A stretch of 64,000 nt of DNA from Lysinibacillus_B sp042920265 (GTDB taxonomy: Bacteria > Bacillota > Bacilli > Bacillales_A > Planococcaceae): NCBI RefSeq assembly GCF_042920265.1, contig NZ_JBDQZI010000003.1:62001-126000 (forward strand), written 5' to 3'. The notes under the pieces were generated by a model, which searched no databases, was not told the origin of the DNA, and was given only the letters and a program-made list of their open reading frames with translations. A program made the position numbers and the translations under genes. This document shows positions 1 to 6,724 of this stretch, in pieces (positions within the stretch are counted from its first letter, which is position 1; the number at the start of each line of letters is the position of its first letter).

Positions 1-240
1 TTGAAGTTATATGAGTCGGTTTTAATCGATAACGGTGAAATTCATTTCAAAACAGATAACCGCGGATTGTTCGAGTATTCTTTAGTGAGCATGAATCAGT
101 ATGGGATGCGTTTAAATTATGTATCATTAGATTTACACGCTGAAATGCCTGAGGATAATATTATGACAGAGTATGAAGAAAAGTTTTCGGCTAAAGGTCA
201 ACCGATTTATCGATTAGAATCACAATTTTTAACTAAATAG
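1..240 (+). CDS. Hypothetical protein, probably cut by the window edge
   Basis: A 79-codon open frame ends in TAG just before ytnP. The window opens on TTG in this frame, so it is unclear whether that is the start codon or an internal leucine; the true gene may begin upstream. The product is hydrophilic, with no membrane segment and no motif I recognise. Only about 19 nt separate its stop from the ytnP start and I see no terminator between them, so co-transcription is likely. The conserved neighbourhood suggests a real gene, but no function can be assigned. Confidence 0.5.
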   Translation: MKLYESVLIDNGEIHFKTDNRGLFEYSLVSMNQYGMRLNYVSLDLHAEMPEDNIMTEYEEKFSAKGQPIYRLESQFLTK

Positions 241-259
241 TATTAAGGGGGATGTATGG

Positions 260-1126
260 ATGGATGAATTAGTATTTCATAATATGAAACTTACTTGGTT
301 AAATGGGGGTGTAACGGCGCTAGATGGTGGTGCGATGTTTGGGGTTGTACCAAAGGCGCTATGGTCACGTAAGTATCCTGTAAATGATAAAAATCAAATT
401 GAATTAGCTTGTGAGCCGATTTTAGTGCAGTATGAAGGGAAAAATTATTTAATTGATACTGGGGTAGGATTTGGCAAGTTAAATGAAAAACAGCTTCGTA
501 ATTACGGTGTATCAGAAGAGTCGACTATTTTTGAAAGTCTGCAAGAGCTTGGGTTAAAAGCAGATGATATTGATGCCGTTTTAATGACACATATGCATTT
601 TGATCACGCAGGTGGTTTAACGTATTGGGAAGGTGATACGCTTGTTCCGGCATTTCCGAATGCAACGATTTACGTGACACAACTAGAATGGGATGAAATG
701 CGTAATCCGAACATGCGCTCACGTAATACGTATTGGAAAGAAAATTGGGAACCAGTACAACATCTTGTGAAACCATATGAAGGTGAGCTTGAAGTAGCTC
801 CAGGTGTTAAACTGATTCATACAGGTGGTCATAGTGAAGGGCATGCGATTGTGCGTTTAGAGCAAAATGGCGAAGTGTTACTACATATGGCGGACATTAT
901 GCCGACACATGCGCATCAAAACCCGTTATGGGTCATGGCATATGACGATTATCCGATGACAAGCGTGTTTGCGAAAGAGCGTATAATGAAAGAAGCGTTT
1001 GAGAACGACTACAAATTTATTTTCTATCATGATGCCTATTACCGCATGCTGCAGTGGGATGCGACGGGAAAAGAAATCGTAGACAGCTTAAAGCGCTCAA
1101 ACGAAGCGTTCATTCAATTTAGTTAA
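260..1126 (+). CDS. ytnP: YtnP-like metallo-beta-lactamase-fold hydrolase (putative quorum-quenching lactonase)
   Basis: A 288-residue cytosolic metallo-beta-lactamase-fold enzyme. The binuclear zinc motif HMHFDH sits at residues 111-116, with further metal ligands likely in GGHSEGH (about 190-196) and in the MADI segment near residue 211. Members of the YtnP/AiiA branch hydrolyse lactone signal molecules; that substrate is inferred from family and gene position, not shown here. The start is ATG at 260, eight bases after AAGGGGGA. It follows a short hypothetical gene by 19 nt and is closed by a hairpin terminator. The same gene precedes ytzB/ytoP in other bacilli, which supports the symbol. 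Confidence 0.82.
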   Translation: MDELVFHNMKLTWLNGGVTALDGGAMFGVVPKALWSRKYPVNDKNQIELACEPILVQYEGKNYLIDTGVGFGKLNEKQLRNYGVSEESTIFESLQELGLKADDIDAVLMTHMHFDHAGGLTYWEGDTLVPAFPNATIYVTQLEWDEMRNPNMRSRNTYWKENWEPVQHLVKPYEGELEVAPGVKLIHTGGHSEGHAIVRLEQNGEVLLHMADIMPTHAHQNPLWVMAYDDYPMTSVFAKERIMKEAFENDYKFIFYHDAYYRMLQWDATGKEIVDSLKRSNEAFIQFS

Positions 1127-1132
1127 ATAAAT

Positions 1133-1166
1133 GACCGTGTCTCTTATGGAGAACACGGTTTTTTGA
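1133..1166 (+). terminator. Rho-independent terminator after ytnP
   Basis: ACCGTGT pairs with ACACGGT around a short loop and is followed by a TTTTTT run, 7 nt beyond the ytnP stop codon. Confidence 0.8.
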
Positions 1167-1189
1167 GTTCTTCAGAAAGTTCATGGTTA

Positions 1190-1225
1190 AAAAGAAGGAG
1201 CTGTTCAATGCTGAACAGCCCCCTT
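1190..1225 (-). terminator. Terminator for ytzB (minus strand)
   Basis: A perfect 8-bp stem, GCTGTTCA with TGAACAGC (1200-1219), is followed on the minus strand by a CT-rich tract with five Ts. It lies downstream of the leftward ytzB-like gene. Confidence 0.7.
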
Positions 1226-1283
1226 TAATATTTATAAAAAACGATCATGCTCCTGTGGCGTCTCGGAAGAACTTTAGACGCCC

Positions 1284-1601
1284 TTAGCTAACGAGTTGAA
1301 GATCTACAACAGCTCCTGTACGAGCATCAGCCGCAAATTCATATGTTTCCATTTCGCCGTCTTTCATACGAGAAATGCCACCACGGTAAACAGGGATGGC
1401 TGTAAAACCATTTGTGAAGTTTTCGGTTTTCATGTAAATCCATGAGCCGTCGATCGGTGAGTCCTTTTTAAAGTCCTCTTTAATATTTTCTAAAATTTCA
1501 TTGGCCGATTTATAAGGTGACACTTTTTCTGTTACTTCTTTAATGATAACTGCTGCAGCCAAGCCTGTTACGACTCCCAACATAAAATCACGTAATTTCA
1601 T
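1284..1601 (-). CDS. ytzB: YtzB-like small PepSY-domain protein
   Basis: A 105-residue protein with an N-terminal hydrophobic segment (about residues 5-19, LGVVTGLAAAVII) and a C-terminal half resembling a PepSY-type fold ending in DARTGAVVDLQLVS. PepSY domains often modulate peptidases; here that is inference from the adjacent aminopeptidase gene ytoP. The open frame extends six codons upstream, but ATG at 1601 is preferred because GGAGGGG lies just ahead of it and inside the longer version. The gene runs opposite to its neighbours and has its own terminator. The N-terminus may be a membrane anchor or an uncleaved signal. Confidence 0.7.
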   Translation of the reverse strand: MKLRDFMLGVVTGLAAAVIIKEVTEKVSPYKSANEILENIKEDFKKDSPIDGSWIYMKTENFTNGFTAIPVYRGGISRMKDGEMETYEFAADARTGAVVDLQLVS

Positions 1602-1748
1602 CCTAAGCCCCTCCTTCATCTCTTTATTACTTTACCATAAGTGAAAAAAGTTGTAAAAAGCAACCTATTGATAAGAACTATCATAGCAGTTTAACTACTG
1701 TGTTTTGTTCGGATTACGAAATATAAAGGGGTTGTGTTATAATAAAAA

Positions 1749-2246
1749 TACATACTCGTAATGAGCAAAAATACATCCTAAAAATACAAGTAAGGTAATT
1801 TAAAGTGGTATCGTAGCCTCCGCGCTTTGCCACAACCTACACAGGAGCTAAAACAGGCGTGGCCTGTTTGGATCTCCTGTTCCGGCTCCTGTGGCTATGG
1901 CGCGCTACGGCAAAAAGTGAATACTTCTCAATATGCTAAAAATTCTTCTTCTTCTCTAAAAGAAATCATTTTTTTCCCATTTGCAAGTATTGTCTCCTTG
2001 CCTCTATTGCAATCAATAGGTAACTTTCGATACTGTTTGGCAACCGATTATTTATGAAACACTAGTTGCTTGTAGCGGAGGCACGAGACTCCTACGGGAA
2101 AAGCGAGACAATCAAGACCCCGCAGGAGCGAAGGATGAGCGACGAGGAGGCTTGATCTCGCCCGTGGAAAGCGAGTGCCGGAGCGGAAAGCAACGGTTAC
2201 TCGAATGGTAATATATGTTTATGGATTTACTCATTATGAGTACATA
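1749..2246. mobile_element. Non-coding MITE-like element, copy A, with flanking 6-bp direct repeats
   Basis: The element spans 1755-2240 (486 bp). It starts CTCGTAATGAG and ends CTCATTATGAG, so the ends form imperfect inverted repeats. TACATA lies directly outside both ends (1749-1754 and 2241-2246), as expected for a target duplication. Inside are a left module rich in hairpins (ACAGGAG with CTCCTGT; AACAGGC with GCCTGTT), an AT-rich centre, and a right GC-rich module (2080-2179) shared with 3709-3809 and 10276-10476. No transposase or credible ORF is present. It fills the gap between ytzB and ytoP and ends 31 bp before the ytoP start. A second copy with the same ends is at 9903-10547. Confidence 0.8.
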
Positions 2247-2271
2247 TTAACGATGAGGAGTTGTCTATAAA

Positions 2272-3348
2272 ATGAATCAAGAGACAATGCAATTGTTTAA
2301 AATGTTGACTGAGCTTCCGGGTGCCCCAGGTGATGAGCGTGCAGTACGCAATTTTATGCGGTCTGAGCTTGAGAAATATTCAGATGAAATCGTCCAAGAT
2401 CATTTAGGTGGTATTTTTGGTGTACGTTATGCACAAAAGCACGATGCACCCAAAATTTTAGTGGCTGGTCATATGGATGAAGTAGCATTTATGGTTACTT
2501 CGATTACTGATAACGGCATGATTCGTTTCCAAACGCTTGGCGGTTGGTGGAACCAAGTAATGTTGGCACAACGCGTGATGGTGTACACAAAAGACGGTGA
2601 AATCCCAGGTGTTATTGCATCCATTCCACCACATCTTTTAACGGATGCAGAGCGCGCGAAACCGATGGATATTAAAAATATGTTGATTGATATTGGTGCG
2701 GATAGTAAAGAGGATGCGGTGAAGATAGGTGTACGTCCAGGACAATCGATTCTGCCCGTTTGCCCATTTACACCAATGGCAAACCCTAAAAAGATTATGG
2801 CAAAAGCATGGGATAACCGTTATGGTTGTGGGCTTGCGATTGAGCTACTAAAAGAATTAAAAGATCAACCGGTACCGAGCCATGTATACTCAGGGGCGAA
2901 TGTCATGGAAGAAGTAGGTCTTCGCGGCGCCCAAGTATCAGCTCATATGATTAAGCCAGATTTATTTTTTGCATTAGACGCTTCCCCAGCAAATGATACA
3001 TCTGGTGATAAAAAACAATTCGGTCAGCTTGGAAAAGGACCATTGCTTCGAATTTATGATCCAACGATGGTCATGCACCGTGGCATGCGTGAATTTATTT
3101 TAGATACAGCTGAATCGAATCATATTCCATATCAGTATTTTGTCTCGCAAGGCGGTACAGACGCAGGACGTGTGCATACGGCGAACGACGGTATTCCATC
3201 AGCTGTTATTGGTATTTGCTCCCGTTATATTCATACGGCTGCTTCTATCATCCATGTTGATGATTATGCCGCTGCGAAAGAATTATTAGTAAAGCTTGTA
3301 CAATCAGCAGATCAATCCACAATCGACTCCGTTCGTTCGAATGTATAA
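2272..3348 (+). CDS. ytoP: M42-family metal-dependent aminopeptidase YtoP
   Basis: A 358-residue cytosolic aminopeptidase of the M42 (glutamyl aminopeptidase/PepA-deblocking) family. The expected co-catalytic metal residues are visible: H67 and D69 in AGHMDEV, D181 in WDNRYGCG, the E213-E214 pair in MEEVGLRGA, D236 in LDASPA and H321 in RYIHTAAS. Family members form large tetrahedral oligomers that trim N-terminal residues from peptides. The start is ATG at 2272 with GAGGAG eleven bases upstream. Because a mobile element ends directly in front of it, its promoter may lie within or be altered by that element. Confidence 0.88.
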   Translation: MNQETMQLFKMLTELPGAPGDERAVRNFMRSELEKYSDEIVQDHLGGIFGVRYAQKHDAPKILVAGHMDEVAFMVTSITDNGMIRFQTLGGWWNQVMLAQRVMVYTKDGEIPGVIASIPPHLLTDAERAKPMDIKNMLIDIGADSKEDAVKIGVRPGQSILPVCPFTPMANPKKIMAKAWDNRYGCGLAIELLKELKDQPVPSHVYSGANVMEEVGLRGAQVSAHMIKPDLFFALDASPANDTSGDKKQFGQLGKGPLLRIYDPTMVMHRGMREFILDTAESNHIPYQYFVSQGGTDAGRVHTANDGIPSAVIGICSRYIHTAASIIHVDDYAAAKELLVKLVQSADQSTIDSVRSNV

Positions 3349-3484
3349 AATAACTGGCTGTGGGGGTATCTTTTACTTAGCTATGAAAAAATGTAGAATG
3401 AATACAATGAGGATTTGTATCTCTTCAGAAAAGTTTTAATTTACGTACCTGAATTTTAGAGAAATATCCATAATTTTCATATGT

Positions 3485-3518
3485 AAAAAAAGATGCCCAC
3501 TTGAAGGGCATCTTTTTT
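3485..3518. terminator. Bidirectional terminator downstream of ytoP
   Basis: A 12-bp perfect stem AAAAAGATGCCC with GGGCATCTTTTT and a 7-nt loop gives T-runs on both strands. The 3349-3484 stretch before it shows no gene. Confidence 0.8.
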
Positions 3519-3708
3519 GCAGTTAAAATAGTCAAAGTGATGTAATTCACAAGAAACGATTGTATGTATAAGTTAAATTTATTCTTTACAGAAGCTAGGA
3601 ACTTGTAGCCAATGTAAATGTAATTAAATATATACCTTAAAATGCGATTCAATATCAAACTATGTTCTTGATTAAAAAAGGTAGGAATCTAAAAGCACAT
3701 GAGGTGAA

Positions 3709-3809
3709 GGGCGGCGACTCCTGCGGGAAAAGCGAGAAAGTCGAGACCCCGCAGGAGCGAAGAATGAGTGACGAGGAGGCTCGACCTCGCCCGCGGAAAG
3801 CGTCCGCCC
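3709..3809. repeat. Solo copy B of the GC-rich structured repeat core
   Basis: About 100 bp matching the right module of the elements at 1755-2240 and 9903-10547. Its own boundary helix is GGGCGG (3709-3714) with CCGCCC (3804-3809), replacing GGCAC/GTGCC of the other copies. The perfect hairpin CTCCTGCGGG/CCCGCAGGAG (3718-3727, 3748-3757) is crossed by a second helix (GCGAG plus GTCGAG at 3732-3745 with 3780-3790). No CTCGTAATGAG-type ends or target repeat are seen, so this is either a separate structured family or a remnant. The stretch 3349-3887 otherwise holds no gene. Confidence 0.75.
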
Positions 3810-3887
3810 GTAACGGAATGTGCGGTCAAGTACATGTTTTGGTGAAGAGCCTAAAATGTAATATAAAAATACATGGAGATGAACGGC

Positions 3888-4406
3888 TTGTTAATAGCGA
3901 TTGGAACTAAAAATAAAGCGAAAACAGCGGCAGTTGAAGCAATTGCGGCTCAATACTTTGACAATAGTGTATTTGAATATGTCAGTGTACCATCGGGTGT
4001 ATCTGAACAACCATTTTCAGATGCTGAAACGCGGCAAGGTGCCATTAATCGTGCGCTTAATACACGTCAAGTGACTAATGCAGATCTGAGCTTCGGTTTA
4101 GAAGGTGGTGTTTATGAAATGGATGGCATGATGTATTGTTGTAACTGGGGGGCGGTGGCATTAAAGAATGGAACAGTTATTTCGAGTTCCGGTGCTTCGT
4201 TTATGTTACCTGAAGAAATTGCTGTAAAGTTGCGTGTTGGAGAAGAGCTTGGCCCTGTCATGGATACTTTTACAAAAACAAAGGATACTCGCCATCACGC
4301 AGGGGCAATCGGCATTTTTACAGACGGATTAGTGGATCGCAAGGCTATGTTTGAACATATTGTCACACTTCTAATTGGTCAAGTACTCTATTATTTGAAA
4401 CAGTAA
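3888..4406 (+). CDS. YjjX-type inosine/xanthosine triphosphatase (DUF84)
   Basis: A protein of about 172 residues in the DUF84/YjjX nucleotide-phosphatase family. It opens LIAIGTKNKAKTAAV, the phosphate-binding start typical of Ham1/YjjX enzymes, and carries FGLEGGVYE and an acidic cluster (DTRHHAGAIGIFTDG) in the expected order. Such enzymes hydrolyse non-canonical ITP and XTP to keep them out of nucleic acids. I prefer the TTG at 3888, seven bases after GGAGAT; the in-frame ATG at 3873 would place that ribosome site inside the gene. It stands alone between a structured repeat and a lipoprotein gene. The family assignment is firm but the exact substrate is not. Confidence 0.78.
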   Translation: MLIAIGTKNKAKTAAVEAIAAQYFDNSVFEYVSVPSGVSEQPFSDAETRQGAINRALNTRQVTNADLSFGLEGGVYEMDGMMYCCNWGAVALKNGTVISSSGASFMLPEEIAVKLRVGEELGPVMDTFTKTKDTRHHAGAIGIFTDGLVDRKAMFEHIVTLLIGQVLYYLKQ

Positions 4407-4466
4407 GCATCATTTTTGCGTTTTAATAAGTAAAAATTTTAAAATAAATAACGAAAGTGAGGGAGT

Positions 4467-4985
4467 ATGGTGAATCGGAAATGGATTCATTTAATTGGGA
4501 TAAGTTTAATGTTACTAGTATTAGCGGGTTGTGGAAAAACGGTAGAGGAACAAATTACAGAAGGCGTTGCACTCGCAGCGACAACTTTTGAAGCGCAGTC
4601 GGTACAGCCGACAACCGAAATTGGTAAAATTAACGTCTATTTACCAACCGGCTATAAAGTAGAAGAAGGCGCGAATGAAATGAATTATATTTTCTCCAAA
4701 GGAAAAGATTCATTTATTTTATTCGTTAATACGATTGAAGCAGAAGATAGTCGTTTGCATTACGAGAATTTAATTAATGATTCCACTTTAAAAGTGATAG
4801 AAAAAGAGACATTTGAAGTTGAAAAGGCGTTTGGTTTTACGGCGGTCATTGAACATAGCGAAGAAGAGTACGAGCTTGTTGTGTCAAGTGGTGGCGTAAA
4901 AATGACAACGATTTCAGCTAATAAAAAAATCGATGAGAAATTAACGGAAATGACGGAAATTGTCCGTTCTGTACAAGTGCAATAA
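4467..4985 (+). CDS. Putative lipoprotein of unknown function
   Basis: A 172-residue secreted lipoprotein. A short basic N-terminus (MVNRK) is followed by a hydrophobic core and the lipobox LAGC with the lipidated cysteine at residue 22. The mature part is acidic and soluble-looking, with no motif I recognise. The start is ATG at 4467 behind GAGGGAG. The stop lies about 95 nt before ytpQ with no obvious terminator, so it may be transcribed into ytpQ/ytpR. It should be anchored to the outer face of the membrane. Confidence 0.75.
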   Translation: MVNRKWIHLIGISLMLLVLAGCGKTVEEQITEGVALAATTFEAQSVQPTTEIGKINVYLPTGYKVEEGANEMNYIFSKGKDSFILFVNTIEAEDSRLHYENLINDSTLKVIEKETFEVEKAFGFTAVIEHSEEEYELVVSSGGVKMTTISANKKIDEKLTEMTEIVRSVQVQ

Positions 4986-5080
4986 TCGTACAAAGGGCAT
5001 CATTTTTGATACAATAGTATGTAAATACACGTGACGGTTCACTGTTGTGAGCCGTTATTTCTATGTAAGGAAGTGATTGT

Positions 5081-5896
5081 TTGAAATCCTCACAATTAGT
5101 AACAGAGTTAAAAAAGCGACTAGGCGAAGAACAGTTCGACTGGGCATTTGATCAAGAGAAAGATCAAGTACGTTTAGAGCATAAAATACTTGGGCGCGGC
5201 ATGAATATTTCATTGCCAGAAATTTTAGCAAAATATGCACAAAAGAAAGACGCAGCGATTGTTGACGTTGTTTATACGATTGAACAAACATTTAAAGCGA
5301 TGGAACGTGAGCAAGCAGATGGGTTTAAAGGATTAGCACAAGTATATCCCATTATCCGCTCCGCTTCCTTTCCGAAAAATTCAAAAGAGGGCAGTCCATT
5401 TGTGACAACAGAGCATACGGCGGAAACACGCATTTTTTATGCGCTAGACATGGGGACAACGTATCGCTTGATCGATGAATCGATGTTACCAAAATTAGGC
5501 GTCACAGCAGAGCAAGTCCGTGAGGCAGCTCGTTTTTCTGTGAAGAAATTACGAACTGATGTCAAACGTGATGAAGTAGCAGGCAGTATTTTTTATTTTG
5601 TCAATCATAATGATGGTTATGATGCGAGTCGCATTTTAAATGAAGCATTCCTCAAGGAGATGCGTCAAAACATTGAGGGAGATATGACTGTATCCGTCCC
5701 ACACCAAGATGTGCTAATTATAGGTGATATTCGGTCAGAAGTAGGGTATGATGTATTAGCGCAGTTAACAATGCATTATTTTACGGTTGGTACAGTGCCA
5801 ATCACCTCGCTGTCGTTCGTTTATGAGGACGGCAAGCTCGAGCCAATCTTTATTTTAGCAAAAAACAAAGTAACAAAGGAGCAAGAAAAGAAATGA
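5081..5896 (+). CDS. ytpQ: YtpQ, DUF1444-family protein
   Basis: A 271-residue cytosolic protein of the conserved bacillar YtpQ/DUF1444 family, with no known biochemical role. The sequence is mixed alpha/beta with a recognisable DMGTTYRLIDESML stretch in the middle. It starts at TTG (5081) after AAGGAAGTGATTG. Its last four bases overlap the ytpR start (ATGA), so the two are translationally coupled, as in Bacillus subtilis. The assignment rests on order and the shape of the protein; no catalytic residues can be named. Confidence 0.8.
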   Translation: MKSSQLVTELKKRLGEEQFDWAFDQEKDQVRLEHKILGRGMNISLPEILAKYAQKKDAAIVDVVYTIEQTFKAMEREQADGFKGLAQVYPIIRSASFPKNSKEGSPFVTTEHTAETRIFYALDMGTTYRLIDESMLPKLGVTAEQVREAARFSVKKLRTDVKRDEVAGSIFYFVNHNDGYDASRILNEAFLKEMRQNIEGDMTVSVPHQDVLIIGDIRSEVGYDVLAQLTMHYFTVGTVPITSLSFVYEDGKLEPIFILAKNKVTKEQEKK

Positions 5897-6507
5897 ATGT
5901 AGCTTATAACAAACAATACGTTGGTGACGTATTATTAGTGCAATTAGCAACTGAAGCCATTGTCAAAACAGTTGTAGAGAAAAAAGGCGATATTGTCATT
6001 TTAAAAGAAGAAGCAACAGGGGAAGTAAAGGGCTTTAATTTATTTAATGCTAGCAAATATGTAGCACTTGACGTACAAGGAAATGTAGAAGTGACACCTG
6101 AGCTAGTAGAGAAATTAAAAGCGGCTATTGACGAAAATGGCGCTGATCTTTCGCTAGATGTAGACTTCTCTCCAAAATTTGTTGTTGGTTATGTAGAGGA
6201 AAAGGAAAAGCATCCAAATGCTGATAAATTAAGTGTTTGTAAAGTAAATGTTGGAGACGACACATTACAAATTGTATGTGGTGCACCAAATGTGGAAGCA
6301 GGTCAAAAAGTAGTTGTAGCGAAAATTGGTGCTGTTATGCCATCAGGTTTACTCATTAAAGCAGGTAACTTACGTGGCGTTGATTCATTTGGGATGCTTT
6401 GTTCAGCACGTGAGCTAGCGATTCCAGGTGCACCAGAAGTGAAAGGGATTTTAGTATTAGAAGAGGATGCAGAAGTAGGTTCAGCTTTCGTAGCACCAAC
6501 TAAATAA
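5893..6507 (+). CDS. ytpR: YtpR, tRNA-binding-domain protein
   Basis: A 204-residue protein with an N-terminal DUF4479-like region (residues 1-90) and a C-terminal OB-fold tRNA-binding domain (about 95-200) like those of MetRS and PheRS-beta. The domain shows HPNADKLSVCKVNVGD, IVCGAPNV and the MLCSAREL stretch. Free-standing versions are thought to bind tRNA or act as translation-associated chaperones, but the exact role is unknown. It is coupled to ytpQ by an ATGA overlap and closed by a terminator. Confidence 0.85.
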   Translation: MNVAYNKQYVGDVLLVQLATEAIVKTVVEKKGDIVILKEEATGEVKGFNLFNASKYVALDVQGNVEVTPELVEKLKAAIDENGADLSLDVDFSPKFVVGYVEEKEKHPNADKLSVCKVNVGDDTLQIVCGAPNVEAGQKVVVAKIGAVMPSGLLIKAGNLRGVDSFGMLCSARELAIPGAPEVKGILVLEEDAEVGSAFVAPTK

Positions 6508-6514
6508 TTATAAG

Positions 6515-6552
6515 GCTAGTGCAGGGATTTTTTTACTGTACTAGCTTTTTCT
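6515..6552 (+). terminator. Terminator after ytpR
   Basis: GCTAGTGCAG pairs with CTGTACTAGC (one mismatch) and is followed by TTTTTCTTTT. Confidence 0.75.
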
Positions 6553-6598
6553 TTTAGAAATACATTATGATATGCTTTTTATGACAAAATTTTCTTGC

Positions 6599-6642
6599 AT
6601 TATATGTATTTTGGCGCAAGCTATTATATGTATTTTGTGCAA
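6599..6642 (+). repeat. Tandem direct repeat upstream of sftA
   Basis: ATTATATGTATTTTGGCGCAA (6599-6619) is repeated as ATTATATGTATTTTGTGCAA (6623-6642), 24 bp apart, and a partial GCAAAATACGG follows. A TATAAT hexamer at 6681-6686 could be the sftA -10 box, but I see no good -35 at the right distance. The repeats could be a regulator-binding site. Confidence 0.45.
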
Positions 6643-6724
6643 AATACGGTTTTTGTGCAGTATGTAACCCAAATATGTCTTATAATAAAATAGTTAGGCT
6701 TTAATTAGAAAGAAGTGAACATAG

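Noticed and set aside
1827..2057. 76-codon open frame inside copy A
   Set aside because: It consists of the left repeat module and AT-rich centre; copy C does not preserve the frame.
3425..3658. 77-codon minus-strand frame
   Set aside because: It runs through the strong bidirectional terminator at 3485-3518 and has no ribosome site.
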